Assembly (NCBI RefSeq): GCF_900453205.1 | Contig: NZ_UGQU01000001.1 | Span: forward strand, 744,001 to 808,000 | DNA length: 64,000 nucleotides | Direction: 5' to 3' | From: Moraxella lacunata | GTDB lineage: Bacteria; Pseudomonadota; Gammaproteobacteria; Pseudomonadales; Moraxellaceae | In this document: positions 27,941-37,108 of the stretch, piece after piece | How the letters are laid out: each line of letters starts with the position of its first letter | How positions within the stretch are numbered: the first letter of the stretch is position 1 | Notes under the pieces: generated by a model | What the model was told of the DNA's origin: nothing | Databases searched by the model: none | The model's input: the letters and a program-made list of their open reading frames with translations, nothing else | Position numbers and translations under genes: made by a program

Positions 27941-28447
27941 TTAAGATTTTTGGGCGTTTTTCTCGGCTTCTTCAAGCAGTCGCTTTTGTTCTTGAATGCG
28001 TGCTTTTTCTTTGGCTTTGGCGATGTTCACTTCTATCACACCACGCAAAATCTGCCAAATCGCCCCCACAAAGAGCAGAACAACAAACACCACCAAAATT
28101 GGCAAAAAGGCACTGATTGCCCCTGCTGTATTGCCCATCAGGACACTATGAGCCACGCCTGCAATTGCAGGGGCAATTTGCCCCGAACCTGTTAGCGTAT
28201 CCCCAGGCGTCAAAAGCACCGCCACCGCCAATGCCCACAACATACCACCAATGGGGCGTGGAATAATACGCACCACAAAGATAAGCAAAAGTAGTACTAA
28301 AATAGACGCACCGACATACGCCAAAAACGGCAAATCATTATCTGGCACGTCCTTGACGAGATGTGACCACCAAATCACAAGCTCGGCAATGTACTCGCTA
28401 ATGGTATCCAGTGGCAGACTTTTGACAAGATTTTTTAGCCAATCCAT
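27941..28447 (-). CDS. Small membrane protein with C-terminal coiled coil, unknown
   Basis: A 168-aa protein I do not recognise. An amphipathic N-terminus is followed by three strongly hydrophobic helices at about 42-62, 68-82 and 105-132. The last 35 residues are a charged coiled coil (KAKEKARIQEQKRLLEEAEKNAQKS) predicted to lie in the cytoplasm. It sits just upstream of rpsF on the same strand, but the rpsF promoter lies between them. No function can be inferred. Confidence 0.6.
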   Translation of the reverse strand: MDWLKNLVKSLPLDTISEYIAELVIWWSHLVKDVPDNDLPFLAYVGASILVLLLLIFVVRIIPRPIGGMLWALAVAVLLTPGDTLTGSGQIAPAIAGVAHSVLMGNTAGAISAFLPILVVFVVLLFVGAIWQILRGVIEVNIAKAKEKARIQEQKRLLEEAEKNAQKS

Positions 28448-28537
28448 AATTTATCAATCACAAAAATAATCGCCCTATTTTAGCATATTTTTTGCCAAAC
28501 TTCACAAATTTTCACTCAAATGCCGTCATTATCGTCA

Positions 28538-28858
28538 TCAGTCATATTTTTTATCTTGCAAGGCTTTGGCACGGGCTAGGGCTTGCTGTGCTAGCACGTC
28601 TGCTGGCGGAGCTTGTACATAATAGCCCTGCTCGGCAAGGCGGGCTTTGACGGTCTCAATGTCCGCTTGGGCAAGTTTGGTGCGTTCTGCCAAATCCAAG
28701 TGCATGACAAATTGGCTAAGTCCCAATTTGGCTCGCACATCGGACGGTAGCACACCTAACCAATCACGAATCTCATCGGTGTCGTCAGGATAATTCGGGC
28801 GGGCAATATAGACATACCAATCAGGACTTTTGGGGAATTTATAAACATCGCAGTGCAT
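28538..28858 (-). CDS. YcgL-domain protein
   Basis: A 106-aa protein of the YcgL family (UPF0745), small alpha/beta proteins of unknown role found in gammaproteobacteria. It shows the family pattern: MHCDVYKFPKSPDWYVYIAR, then the LGLSQFVMHLDLAERTKLAQADIETVKARLAEQGYYVQ stretch. The tail (LAQQALARAKALQDKKYD) is slightly extended. A mobile repeat lies 40 bp upstream of its start and may separate it from its original promoter. Confidence 0.8.
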   Translation of the reverse strand: MHCDVYKFPKSPDWYVYIARPNYPDDTDEIRDWLGVLPSDVRAKLGLSQFVMHLDLAERTKLAQADIETVKARLAEQGYYVQAPPADVLAQQALARAKALQDKKYD

Positions 28859-28898
28859 TTTTGTGCCTTAACATTACTAGTTAATTGAAAAACTCAAT

Positions 28899-29026
28899 TA
28901 GACTTCTTGCGATACTAGGTTTTCCGTTATCCCTGAGCTATGCCTGCGGGTGGCGGAAAACCGTTATGGTTCGACTTAGCTCACCACGAACGGTTTTCTT
29001 TAATTTAGGGTTTCGCAAGAAGTCTA
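28899..29026. mobile_element. 128-bp miniature element with TAGACTTCTTGCGA ends
   Basis: The terminal inverted repeats are TAGACTTCTTGCGA and TCGCAAGAAGTCTA. Near-identical direct repeats flank it (TTGAAAAACTCAA on the left, TTGAAAAAACTCAA on the right, differing by one A). The inside resembles the core of the 133-bp elements: GGTTTTCCGTT, CTGAGCT, GGAAAACCGTTATGGTTCGAC, AGCTCACCACGAACGG. It lies between ycgL and the gcv promoter. Confidence 0.8.
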
Positions 29027-29076
29027 TTGAAAAAACTCAATTTTACAAATTATTTTATAAAATTTGCAAATTTTGC

Positions 29077-29105
29077 TTGTAAATTGTAGCATTTTTTTTC
29101 ATAAT
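29077..29105 (+). promoter_or_regulatory. gcvT-gcvH-gcvP promoter
   Basis: TTGTAA (29077-29082) and CATAAT (29100-29105) are 17 bp apart. Predicted transcription starts near 29112, a few bases before the riboswitch. Confidence 0.55.
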
Positions 29106-29121
29106 AAGGGACGTAAATTTT

Positions 29122-29384
29122 CAGGAGAGATTTTTTTTGCAAGGTTGGTTTTGGATAGCCAAATCACGCTATTAAACATTCAAAATAGCAAGCGAGAAAA
29201 CACCGAAGGCGTAAATTACCCCTACAATCGCTCAGGTAAAAGGACTGAAAAATTTAGATAATTCAAAAGGTTGTAGAGTTATCACAAAATCTGGAGAAGG
29301 CAGGTCATGCCTACCGAAGGGAAGAAAATGGTTAAATGTCAATATCTTAGCCATTGAAAATCTCAGGTAACAGGACAGATAGGG
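29122..29384 (+). ncRNA. Tandem glycine riboswitch upstream of gcvT
   Basis: Two aptamers of the glycine family lie in tandem. The first runs from CAGGAGAG (29122-29129) through ACACCGAAGGCG to GCTCAGGTAAAAGGACTG. After a short linker the second runs from TCTGGAGA through CTACCGAAGGG to CTCAGGTAACAGGACAGA, ending near 29384. These GGAGA, CCGAAGG and CAGGTAA-AGGAC blocks are the conserved hallmarks. In this class glycine binding usually turns on gcv expression. A miniature element begins 15 bp after the second aptamer, so the original expression platform is displaced from gcvT. Confidence 0.92.
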
Positions 29385-29398
29385 TGCTTAAAAATTGC

Positions 29399-29538
29399 GG
29401 TATTGTTAATTAACTATACCTTTGGGTGGATTTGTAGGGGCAAATCACATTTGCCCTGTGATAACGTATTGATTTTTGGGCGAATATAATTCGCCCCTAC
29501 ACGTTCAATTTTAAAATATATCTTTATTGAACAATACC
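29399..29538. mobile_element. 140-bp miniature element (MITE) in the gcv leader
   Basis: The ends are GGTATTGTT and AACAATACC. Flanking 8-bp direct repeats AAAATTGC (29391-29398 and 29539-29546) mark the insertion. Its subterminal sequences match those of the 133-bp elements in inverted orientation, but its core differs: TAGGGGCAAAT...TTTGCCC and GGGCGAAT...ATTCGCCCCTAC. There is no coding capacity. Confidence 0.92.
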
Positions 29539-29640
29539 AAAATTGCCAATGAGTTGGTAAACCATTTTTCATCAAACAAAATTAAGCCAGTTGCTTGATT
29601 TTGTGTATGATTTATTTTTATGCACTTTTAAGGAAAATCC

Positions 29641-30741
29641 ATGTCTGACCTACAACGCACCCCCCTATTTGATGCCCACACCGCCACAGGTGGCAAACTT
29701 GTGGATTTTGGTGGCTGGCAGCTCCCCGTCAATTATGGCTCACAAATCGCCGAACACGAAGCCGTCCGCACGGACGCAGGTATGTTTGATGTCTCACATA
29801 TGCTCGTTACCGATGTGGTGGGCGATAATGCAAAAGCCTTTTTACAAAAACTGCTCGCCAACGATGTTGCCAAACTTGGTTTTGTCGGCAAAGCCTTGTA
29901 TTCTGGTATGCTAAACGACAACGGCGGTGTGATTGATGACCTTATCGTCTATCGTATGAACGAAGCTGAAACCGCTTATCGTATCGTATCAAACGGAGCA
30001 ACCCGTGAAAAAGACACGGCTCATTTTGCCAAAGTCGGAGCAGAATTTGGCGTAACCTTAACCCCCCGTTATGAGCTTGCAATGCTTGCCGTGCAAGGTC
30101 CAAAAGCCATTGAAAAAATACTGACCGTCAAACCTGACTGGGCGGATAAGGTCAATGCCCTAAAACCCTTTGTTGGGGCGGATTTAGGCGATGATTGGTT
30201 TGTCGCTCGTACAGGCTACACAGGCGAAGATGGCGTAGAAGTGGTAATGCCAGCAGGCGAAGCGGTAGAATTTTTCAATGATTTGGCAAAAGCAGGTGTA
30301 AAGCCTTGCGGACTTGGGGCAAGAGACACCCTAAGAATGGAAGCGGGTATGAACCTCTACGGCAACGATATGACGGACGATGTCAGTCCACTAGAAGCAG
30401 GTATGGGCTGGACAGTGGATTTAAAAGACGAAAACCGTGATTTTATCGGTAAATCAGCTCTGGTGGCATTAAAATCCGCAGGAGTCAAAGCCAAACAAGT
30501 CGGTCTTTTACTGGAAGAAAAAGGCGTAATGCGTGCAGGAATGGAAGTCGTTACCGAAAATGGTAACGGCATTACCACCAGTGGCGTATTCTCCCCAAGC
30601 CTTAATCAATCCATCGCGATTGCTCGTGTACCAGCGGACTTTACAGGCGAGCGAGCCAAAGTGATTATGCGTGGCAAAGAAGTGGAAGTACGAGTGCTAA
30701 AATTGCCATTTGTGAGAAATGGTAAAAAGCAGTTTGAGTAA
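29641..30741 (+). CDS. gcvT: Glycine cleavage system T protein (aminomethyltransferase)
   Basis: A 366-aa T protein, which releases ammonia from the aminomethyl-lipoyl arm of GcvH and transfers the methylene group to tetrahydrofolate. Visible family features are the [35 protein letters not shown] start, [13 protein letters not shown] in the folate-binding region and [19 protein letters not shown]. Length is normal. AAGGAAAA lies before the ATG. It is the first gene of gcvT-(small lipoprotein)-gcvH-(secreted protein)-gcvP, downstream of a glycine riboswitch. Confidence 0.96.
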   Translation: MSDLQRTPLFDAHTATGGKLVDFGGWQLPVNYGSQIAEHEAVRTDAGMFDVSHMLVTDVVGDNAKAFLQKLLANDVAKLGFVGKALYSGMLNDNGGVIDDLIVYRMNEAETAYRIVSNGATREKDTAHFAKVGAEFGVTLTPRYELAMLAVQGPKAIEKILTVKPDWADKVNALKPFVGADLGDDWFVARTGYTGEDGVEVVMPAGEAVEFFNDLAKAGVKPCGLGARDTLRMEAGMNLYGNDMTDDVSPLEAGMGWTVDLKDENRDFIGKSALVALKSAGVKAKQVGLLLEEKGVMRAGMEVVTENGNGITTSGVFSPSLNQSIAIARVPADFTGERAKVIMRGKEVEVRVLKLPFVRNGKKQFE

Positions 30742-30780
30742 CAAAAGGGTGTAGATACACCTTATTACGTGAGAGAAAAA

Positions 30781-30900
30781 ATGCGTTATTTATCATTTGT
30801 CATCGTATGTGTATTTGCCCTAAGTGGCTGTGATGCCAAAGACCACTGTTTGGACTATGGCGGTTCTTATAATGAGACCACCAAACAATGCGAAAAGTAA
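30781..30900 (+). CDS. Small lipoprotein, 39 aa, between gcvT and gcvH
   Basis: An ATG at 30781 opens a 39-codon frame with a signal peptide (MRYLSFVIVCVFALSGC). The lipobox LSGC puts the lipid-anchored Cys at residue 17. The mature part is only about 23 residues (CDAKDHCLDYGGSYNETTKQCEK) and contains two further cysteines that could form a disulfide. GAGAG precedes the start. It fits between gcvT and gcvH with 39- and 27-bp gaps and should be cotranscribed. Function is unknown; the lipobox makes it more credible than a chance frame. Confidence 0.65.
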   Translation: MRYLSFVIVCVFALSGCDAKDHCLDYGGSYNETTKQCEK

Positions 30901-30927
30901 TTTTAACCCACTCACTAGGAGAGACCC

Positions 30928-31308
30928 ATGAGTAATATCCCAAGCGATTTAAAATACGTTGCTAGCCACGAATGGCTAAAGCTAGAAGATGACGGTATCA
31001 TCACCGTTGGCATTACCGACCACGCCCAAGATTTGCTTGGCGATGTGGTATTTGTGGAATTGCCAGAAGTGGGTGCTGTTGTAGAAGCCGACCAAGAAAT
31101 CGCCGTGGTTGAGTCTGTCAAAGCCGCAAGCGATGTCTATGCCCCAATCGCAGGCGAAATCGTTGAAATCAACGAAGAGCTGGTGGATAGTCCAGAGCTT
31201 GCCAATGAAGACCCTTATGGCAAAGCGTGGTTCTTTAAAGTCAAGCCCGCTAATCCTGCTGACTATGACAGCCTAATGAGTGCAGACGAATACGAAGAAA
31301 GTCTGTAA
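30928..31308 (+). CDS. gcvH: Glycine cleavage system H protein
   Basis: A 126-aa lipoyl carrier protein. The lipoylated lysine is in [13 protein letters not shown] (K65), and the start [26 protein letters not shown] is typical. It shuttles the aminomethyl group between GcvP and GcvT. GGAGAG precedes the ATG. A terminator follows directly, so gcvP may need its own promoter or partial read-through. Confidence 0.96.
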   Translation: MSNIPSDLKYVASHEWLKLEDDGIITVGITDHAQDLLGDVVFVELPEVGAVVEADQEIAVVESVKAASDVYAPIAGEIVEINEELVDSPELANEDPYGKAWFFKVKPANPADYDSLMSADEYEESL

Positions 31309-31315
31309 TCTGATA

Positions 31316-31356
31316 AAAACAAGCGTAAGTTTTAATAATTTACGCTTGTTTTGGTT
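31316..31356 (+). terminator. Terminator after gcvH
   Basis: AACAAGCGTAA/TTACGCTTGTT pairs across an 11-base loop, followed by TTGGTTATTT. It lies 8 bp past the gcvH stop. Confidence 0.7.
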
Positions 31357-31372
31357 ATTTGATACAAATTCT

Positions 31373-31966
31373 ATGAAAATATTAAAAATTTTACCCATAT
31401 TTTTGTTGATTGGTTTGTTTGGTGCATTACCCGTTCAAGCCAGCAATCATCAATCCAACAATACCACGAGTTATCAAAGAATGAATGAATTAAGCCAAGA
31501 TGAAAATGAATTTTTGGAAAAATTATCCCAATTAGTCAAAGCAGACAACCAAGAAATTGATTACCAAGAATACATTCAATCAGCAAAAACAGATAACAAG
31601 GGAATATTTTGGTATCAATGTGCCGAAACGTTGTCCGAATTGCCAGACAATCAACAATTAGACATTAGATATAATGGTCGTTTATTTGTTGCGAATGGTA
31701 TTTTAACCGAACTTTTAAAACATAACCCTGACACTCCCGCAGTTTTAGCTCAAAAAATTATTGTGTTAAATTATTTGGTTCACGGTTATTCAGCATTTTC
31801 CAACGCTTTGATGATGACGACAGAAAAAGAAAAGTACGAAAATGCCAAACACACATTTACTATTCTACATCAAGAATACAAAGAAATCCTAGATAAAGCC
31901 ATAGAACTTTATCCAAATGATGAATGGTTTTTGGAAAAAAGAGAAGAATTTGAAGATAATTTTTAA
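31373..31966 (+). CDS. Secreted protein of unknown function
   Basis: A 197-aa protein with a clear Sec signal peptide (MKILKILPIFLLIGLFGALPVQA, cleavage after AQA-like PVQA). The mature part is helical and acidic, with a WYQCAETLSELPDNQQL stretch and ends in a charged helix (EWFLEKREEFEDNF). I recognise no family. It lies between the gcvH terminator and gcvP on the same strand; a longer frame upstream overlaps gcvH, so the ATG at 31373 fits better. Its position within the gcv cluster may be incidental. Confidence 0.6.
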   Translation: MKILKILPIFLLIGLFGALPVQASNHQSNNTTSYQRMNELSQDENEFLEKLSQLVKADNQEIDYQEYIQSAKTDNKGIFWYQCAETLSELPDNQQLDIRYNGRLFVANGILTELLKHNPDTPAVLAQKIIVLNYLVHGYSAFSNALMMTTEKEKYENAKHTFTILHQEYKEILDKAIELYPNDEWFLEKREEFEDNF

Positions 31967-31984
31967 AATTAAAAATGATTGATT

Positions 31985-32030
31985 TTTAACAGGGTGAATT
32001 ACAATTCGCCCCTACACCCCAAAAATAAAT
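31985..32030. repeat. Half copy of the GGGCGAAT...CGCCCCTAC repeat
   Basis: AACAGGGTGAATTACAATTCGCCCCTACACC forms a small palindrome and resembles the right half of the element core at 29399-29538. A more decayed relative appears at about 62282-62316. Confidence 0.5.
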
Positions 32031-32104
32031 TTAATTCAAAATCGTATTTTAACTGTACTATTTTTAATTAAATTTTTTTAATCTCAACCTATTAAGGATA
32101 AAAT

Positions 32105-34948
32105 ATGAGTTTTAATACCTTCTCCGACCTATTTTACGAAAATGCTTTCGTACACCGTCATTTGGGCAATGACAAATCCGCCCAAGACAAAATGTTAAAA
32201 ACCGTTGGGGCAAATAGCCTTGATGAGTTTGTGGACTCTGTCGTGCCACAGTCGGTGCGTCTAAATAAAGCTCTTGATTTGCCCCTTGCAATGAGCGAGC
32301 ATAACGCCCTAGCCAAACTCAAATCAATGGCGGACAAAATCACCGTTGCCAAAAGCTATATCGGTCAAGGCTACTCGCCTGCTCGTCTGCCTGCCGTTAT
32401 CCAAAGAAATGTCCTAGAAAATCCCGGCTGGTACACCGCCTACACGCCTTATCAAGCCGAGATTGCCCAAGGGCGTTTGGAAGCTTTGTTAAACTTCCAA
32501 CAAGTGTGCATTGACTTAACAGGAATGGACTTAGCAGGGGCAAGCCTACTTGATGAAGGCACGGCGGCGGCTGAGGCAATGGCAATGGCACAAAGATGTA
32601 GCAAATCCAAATCCAACGCCTTTTTTGTGGATAGCCGTACTTATCCGCAGACCCTAGATGTCATCAACACTCGTGCCAAATATTTTGGCTTTGAGGTGGT
32701 GGTGGGCGATTTTGAGACCGCCAAAAATGGCGAGTTTTTTGGGGCGTATTTTCAATATGTCGGCAAAGACGGTGATGTCGTGGATTTGACCGATGTCATT
32801 GGTGCGGTCAAAGCCAAAAACACTTACGCCATTGTCGCAAGCGACATTATGAGCCTTGTGCTATTAAAATCCCCTGCCGAAATGGGAGCGGACATTGCCT
32901 TAGGTAGCACGCAAAGATTCGGCATTCCAATGGGCTTTGGGGGTCCGCACGCGGCTTATTTTGCCTTTAAAGACAAAGACAAACGAAGTGCCCCCGGACG
33001 CATCATTGGCGTATCCAAAGACGCACAAGGTGGCACGGCTCTTAGAATGGCATTGCAAACCCGTGAACAGCACATTCGCCGTGAAAAAGCCAATTCCAAC
33101 ATTTGCACAAGCCAAGTCCTACTTGCCAACCTAGCAGGTATGTATGCCGTCTATCACGGGGCGACAGGCTTAAAACGCATTGCCAGCCGTATTCACGCTT
33201 TGGCGGTGGCTTTTTATAATGCCGTTAAAGGCGAATTTACTACGGCTTCCGATGTGTTTTTTGACACCGTAACCGTCAAAACCGACAAGGCAAGCGAACT
33301 TGTCAAACTTGCAAAATCAAAAGGTTATAATCTGTTCCACAAAGGCGATTTGGTGGGCGTATCCTTCCACGAATTAACCGATGAGAAAGAATTTAATGAG
33401 CTGTGCGAAATTTTTGGTGTCAGTGGCAACCTTGACAAAGTGGAAAATGTCTTGGGCGAGCTAAACCGTACGGACGACATTTTGACGCACCCAACCTTTA
33501 ACAGCTACCACACCGAACATCAAATGCTCCGTTATCTAAAATCGCTAGAAGACAAAGATTTGGCGATGAACCGCTCAATGATTTCGCTCGGTTCTTGCAC
33601 AATGAAGCTCAACGCCACCAGTGAGATGCTCCCCATTACTTGGAATGAGTTTGCAAATGTACACCCCTTCGCCCCAAGTGAAGACACTAAAGGCTATATC
33701 CAGATGATTGAGAGCCTACAAGAGCAGTTAAAGGCAATCACAGGCTTTGATGAAATCTCTATGCAACCAAACTCTGGGGCAAGCGGTGAATACGCAGGAC
33801 TTCTTGCCATTCGCCGTTATCACGAAAGCCGAAATGATAATGACCGCACGGTCTGCCTAATCCCTCGTTCAGCACACGGCACCAACCCTGCCACCGCTCA
33901 AATGATGGGAATGCAAGTGGTGGTTGTGGCAACCGATGACAATGGTAATGTGGACTTTAATGATTTGACCGCCAAATGTGAAGAGCATTCTGCCAATCTT
34001 GGGGCATTGATGATTACTTATCCTTCTACGCACGGGGTGTTTGAAGAAGGTATCCGTGACATTTGCGAGCTTATCCACAAACACGGTGGACAAGTGTATA
34101 TGGATGGTGCGAATATGAACGCCCAAGTCGCCATTATGCAACCTGCCGAAGTCGGTGCCGATGTTCTGCATATGAACCTGCACAAGACTTTCTGTATTCC
34201 ACACGGCGGTGGCGGGCCGGGTATGGGCCCAATTGGTCTAAAATCGCACCTTGCTCCGTTTATCCCAAGCCATAGCGTCAATCCTGTGTTTAACGCCCAA
34301 GACGGTCAAACGGCGGTGTCTGCTGCTCCGTATGGCTCGGCAAGCATTTTGCCAATTTCGTGGATGTACATCACGATGATGGGGCGTGATGGCTTGTTGT
34401 CGGCAACCAAACGAGCATTATTGAACGCCAACTATGTCGCCACAATGCTAAAAGACGACTATCCTGTGCTTTATACAGGCAAAAACGGACGGGTGGCTCA
34501 CGAGTGTATCATTGACATTCGCCCACTAAAAGCCGAGACGGGCATTACCGAGACCGACATTGCCAAACGCTTGATGGACTATGGTTTCCACGCTCCGACA
34601 ATGAGTTTCCCTGTCGCTGGTACGCTGATGATTGAGCCAACAGAAAGCGAGAGCAAAGACGAGCTGGACCGCTTTATCTCTGCCCTAAAACAAATCAAGC
34701 AAGAAGCGTTAAAGGTGCAAGCAGGGGCGGACGGTTGGACAGCGGACAATAACCCACTGGTTAATGCTCCACACACCCAAGCCGTCATCGTGGGCGAGTG
34801 GGACAGACCGTATAACCGTGAAGTGGGGGCGTTCCCCCTACCCTATGTCAAGGCTCATAAGTTCTGGCCTTCGGTAGGACGAGTGGACGATGTCTACGGC
34901 GATAAGAATTTGATTTGTTCTTGTCCTAGTATTGATAATTATGAATAA
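32105..34948 (+). CDS. gcvP: Glycine dehydrogenase (decarboxylating), P protein
   Basis: A 947-aa single-chain P protein that decarboxylates glycine with pyridoxal phosphate and loads the aminomethyl group on GcvH. The N-terminal half starts [17 protein letters not shown] and carries the [40 protein letters not shown] signature. The PLP lysine is in the C-terminal half in [17 protein letters not shown] (about K694). Length matches the fused bacterial and eukaryotic form. AAGGAT precedes the ATG, and a terminator follows. Confidence 0.96.
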   Translation: MSFNTFSDLFYENAFVHRHLGNDKSAQDKMLKTVGANSLDEFVDSVVPQSVRLNKALDLPLAMSEHNALAKLKSMADKITVAKSYIGQGYSPARLPAVIQRNVLENPGWYTAYTPYQAEIAQGRLEALLNFQQVCIDLTGMDLAGASLLDEGTAAAEAMAMAQRCSKSKSNAFFVDSRTYPQTLDVINTRAKYFGFEVVVGDFETAKNGEFFGAYFQYVGKDGDVVDLTDVIGAVKAKNTYAIVASDIMSLVLLKSPAEMGADIALGSTQRFGIPMGFGGPHAAYFAFKDKDKRSAPGRIIGVSKDAQGGTALRMALQTREQHIRREKANSNICTSQVLLANLAGMYAVYHGATGLKRIASRIHALAVAFYNAVKGEFTTASDVFFDTVTVKTDKASELVKLAKSKGYNLFHKGDLVGVSFHELTDEKEFNELCEIFGVSGNLDKVENVLGELNRTDDILTHPTFNSYHTEHQMLRYLKSLEDKDLAMNRSMISLGSCTMKLNATSEMLPITWNEFANVHPFAPSEDTKGYIQMIESLQEQLKAITGFDEISMQPNSGASGEYAGLLAIRRYHESRNDNDRTVCLIPRSAHGTNPATAQMMGMQVVVVATDDNGNVDFNDLTAKCEEHSANLGALMITYPSTHGVFEEGIRDICELIHKHGGQVYMDGANMNAQVAIMQPAEVGADVLHMNLHKTFCIPHGGGGPGMGPIGLKSHLAPFIPSHSVNPVFNAQDGQTAVSAAPYGSASILPISWMYITMMGRDGLLSATKRALLNANYVATMLKDDYPVLYTGKNGRVAHECIIDIRPLKAETGITETDIAKRLMDYGFHAPTMSFPVAGTLMIEPTESESKDELDRFISALKQIKQEALKVQAGADGWTADNNPLVNAPHTQAVIVGEWDRPYNREVGAFPLPYVKAHKFWPSVGRVDDVYGDKNLICSCPSIDNYE

Positions 34949-34989
34949 TCTTTTGGGTTGTTTGTAGTTTAAAATAAGTTTGCAATAAA

Positions 34990-35024
34990 ATACCGTCAGT
35001 CTTTGAGATTGGCGGTGTTTTTTA
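34990..35024 (+). terminator. gcvP terminator
   Basis: ACCGTCAGTC/GATTGGCGGT pairs (two G-T wobbles) around TTTGA, followed by GTTTTTTAA. Confidence 0.75.
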
Positions 35025-35059
35025 AATATAAGTGCGTTAATAAATAAGGATAATTTTTA

Positions 35060-35761
35060 ATGGCAACCAAAAAAGAAATCAATCAAACCGCCAAACTTTG
35101 GCTAGAATATTATCCTACTTTGACACAATGGGGACAATTTTTGATAAAGCGATATGATTGTTTGATTGTAGGTATTTGCATAGATAAAACAAGGGATAAA
35201 ACAGAATATTGTCCCACTTTTTTTATTCATAATCTTTTTACTAATTTTGATTGTTTAACTTTTGCACATTGCACATATTCTATTAAAGTTAGCAATGTAC
35301 CCAATGATTACAAATATTGTGCTGATATTACCACCGCCAATCAATATTTATCAGATAATACACTCGTATTAACACACATCAATGAACGATTTACCTTTGA
35401 TGATTATATGGCTCATATTATTCACACATTCAATAATGAAAAGCAACCATATAGAAAAAATCTAGTATCACATACCTACTTTGATATTTTAACCGTCAGC
35501 AGTTATCTTGGCTGTGGTGAGTATTATTTTTCCCATATTGAAAAAATGAAAGCCAATATGCATTTGGATAAGTTTTCAATAGATATTGACGATTGGGAAA
35601 AAGAGATTTTTAATACAATCAATGAAAATATGGAAGAAATTATTCAAAAAAGAATGATTGAAATTGGCTTACCGCCCGAATTAGAAAACCATAAACTTGT
35701 CTATCACAATGATAAAATTGAATTTATTGATAAAATCAAAAGTTTGACGGCTTTGTATTGA
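35060..35761 (+). CDS. Hypothetical cytoplasmic protein
   Basis: A 233-aa protein with no signal peptide or membrane helix and no family I recognise. It is Tyr/Phe/Asn-rich and markedly AT-biased compared with gcvP next to it, suggesting an accessory gene. A Cys in SSYLGCGEYYFSHIEKMK and several aromatic repeats are visible but not diagnostic. AAGGATAA precedes the ATG. It begins a run of four small uncharacterised genes on the plus strand. Confidence 0.6.
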   Translation: MATKKEINQTAKLWLEYYPTLTQWGQFLIKRYDCLIVGICIDKTRDKTEYCPTFFIHNLFTNFDCLTFAHCTYSIKVSNVPNDYKYCADITTANQYLSDNTLVLTHINERFTFDDYMAHIIHTFNNEKQPYRKNLVSHTYFDILTVSSYLGCGEYYFSHIEKMKANMHLDKFSIDIDDWEKEIFNTINENMEEIIQKRMIEIGLPPELENHKLVYHNDKIEFIDKIKSLTALY

Positions 35762-35815
35762 GTTTTGGGGTAATTGAGTTTATAATTTTTAAGGTTTTTT
35801 AATTAAGAGGTATTA

Positions 35816-36016
35816 ATGAAAACCAACACGCTACTTGCCATTATCATTGTGTTATTAACCATTTTAATTGGTTTATTATTTGGCTCTGGCCCAAAAAGTA
35901 TGCTACACCCACCCATAGTTGATATAATGATGAACAAACTGTCTGTGGCAGTGTTTACAAAAATAGTTCTGCTTGCCATAGCTTTTTATGCCATTTTTCT
36001 TTATACTAACCGATAG
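35816..36016 (+). CDS. Small membrane protein, partial paralogue of the gene at 36608
   Basis: A 66-aa protein with two hydrophobic helices. Its first 22 residues (MKTNTLLAIIIVLLTILIGLLF) are nearly identical to the start of the 166-aa protein at 36608-37108, and the DNA matches closely over the same stretch. After that the two diverge completely. This looks like a partial duplication followed by fusion to another sequence, perhaps a decayed copy. AAGAGGT precedes the ATG, and a hairpin terminator follows. Confidence 0.5.
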   Translation: MKTNTLLAIIIVLLTILIGLLFGSGPKSMLHPPIVDIMMNKLSVAVFTKIVLLAIAFYAIFLYTNR

Positions 36017-36017
36017 G

Positions 36018-36090
36018 CAACTTGGGCAAGTAATGGTAATTTGTGTCTTCATAACCGTAAATTACCAACTTTTGTTCAAGTTGTCTTTTT
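36018..36090 (+). terminator. Long hairpin terminator
   Basis: CAACTTG/CAAGTTG form the base of the stem and GGTAATTT/AAATTACC the upper part. TCTTTTTAG follows. Confidence 0.6.
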
Positions 36091-36233
36091 AGTTTTTGTT
36101 ACAGCATACTTTTTGGACGAGTGTCAAAAAATTAAAGACTTCCTATAAAGTATTGACAATATTTTTCAATTGTATTGATTTGTTATAAAATTTTTGCTAT
36201 TATGAGAAAGTTTGTATATCTTAGGAGATTATT

Positions 36234-36497
36234 ATGGCCATGATTTTGTTAATCTTACTGATAATTGTTGCCATTGCAGTTCTTTGGTTCTGGGTAAAAT
36301 CCCTTATCATCATGAAAGATAATACGCTATTTTTGGCGTTGGGCATCTTTTTCTCGCCCATTCCACAAATCATCTATTTCTTTACCAAACGTGATGAGAT
36401 GGACGATAGCGACATTGGCACCATGAAAAAATACTTCATGGCAATGGGTGCTTATACCATCTTGATTATCGCTTATGTAGCTATTCTAACTTCATAA
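36234..36497 (+). CDS. Small membrane protein of unknown function
   Basis: An 87-aa protein with an N-terminal hydrophobic segment (MILLILLIIVAIAVLWFWV), a second (LFLALGIFFSPIPQIIYFF) and a third at the C-terminus. A short acidic loop (KRDEMDDSDIGTMKK) lies between the second and third. Such proteins are common and often unannotated. TTAGGAG lies before the ATG at 36234. Hairpins follow at 36495-36530 and 36559-36585. Confidence 0.6.
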   Translation: MAMILLILLIIVAIAVLWFWVKSLIIMKDNTLFLALGIFFSPIPQIIYFFTKRDEMDDSDIGTMKKYFMAMGAYTILIIAYVAILTS

Positions 36498-36556
36498 GCA
36501 CCTGCTGCTGCCTACTAAGGTGCTGGTCATCAGAATATTGCAAATCCGATTATTAT

Positions 36557-36586
36557 CAATCCACTCTTTTGGGTGGATTTTTTAAA
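36557..36586 (+). terminator. Terminator before the pilin-like gene
   Basis: AATCCACTC/GGGTGGATT pairs around TTTT, followed by TTTTTAA. It ends 22 bp before the next ATG, so that gene is probably transcribed from within or near this short gap. Confidence 0.65.
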
Positions 36587-36607
36587 CCCCAAAAAACAAG
36601 GAAAAAC

Positions 36608-37108
36608 ATGAAAACCAATACATTGCTTGCCATTATCATTGTGCTTTTAATGATTTTAATTGGTTTATTATTTTATATGTTTAGCGGTCAAGCCGAAAAA
36701 CGAGCCATTAACCACATCGAACAAGAGCTGAGTATTAAAAATGATGAAAAAATGGCACAGCTTAAACAAATCGCCTTTGATAATGAGAGCATACAGCTTG
36801 CCCAGTCCGCCATCAGCCATTTAAAAATGGAAATGCAAGTTCATCTAATAGACAGGGGGCAACTACCCACATCGCTTGCCGAGCTTAATTTGCCATCCAA
36901 CTGGACACCCAGCAGTAAAATCAAGTCGGTTACATTGGATAATCACTCAGTCGTTACCATTAAAATTGACAATGCCATCAGTAAAGGCACGCTGATTTAT
37001 ACGCCCACCATTCATCAAGACAGCTACATTGATTGGCAATGCACCACACCTGATATTAAAGACATTGAGCGACATTTGCCAACATGTTCTTATACAGGCA
37101 CGCCCTAA
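36608..37108 (+). CDS. Membrane-anchored protein with a pilin-like C-terminus
   Basis: A 166-aa protein: one N-terminal membrane helix (residues 6-25), a charged helix (EKRAINHIEQELSIKNDEKMAQL) and a C-terminal part. That part contains GTLIYTPT, YIDWQC and RHLPTC, resembling the last strands and disulfide loop of type IV pilins. It lacks the prepilin peptidase site (G-F-T-L-x-E), so it is not a standard pilin. The assignment is an inference from pattern. The ATG at 36608 fits ACAAGGAA upstream. Confidence 0.5.
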   Translation: MKTNTLLAIIIVLLMILIGLLFYMFSGQAEKRAINHIEQELSIKNDEKMAQLKQIAFDNESIQLAQSAISHLKMEMQVHLIDRGQLPTSLAELNLPSNWTPSSKIKSVTLDNHSVVTIKIDNAISKGTLIYTPTIHQDSYIDWQCTTPDIKDIERHLPTCSYTGTP

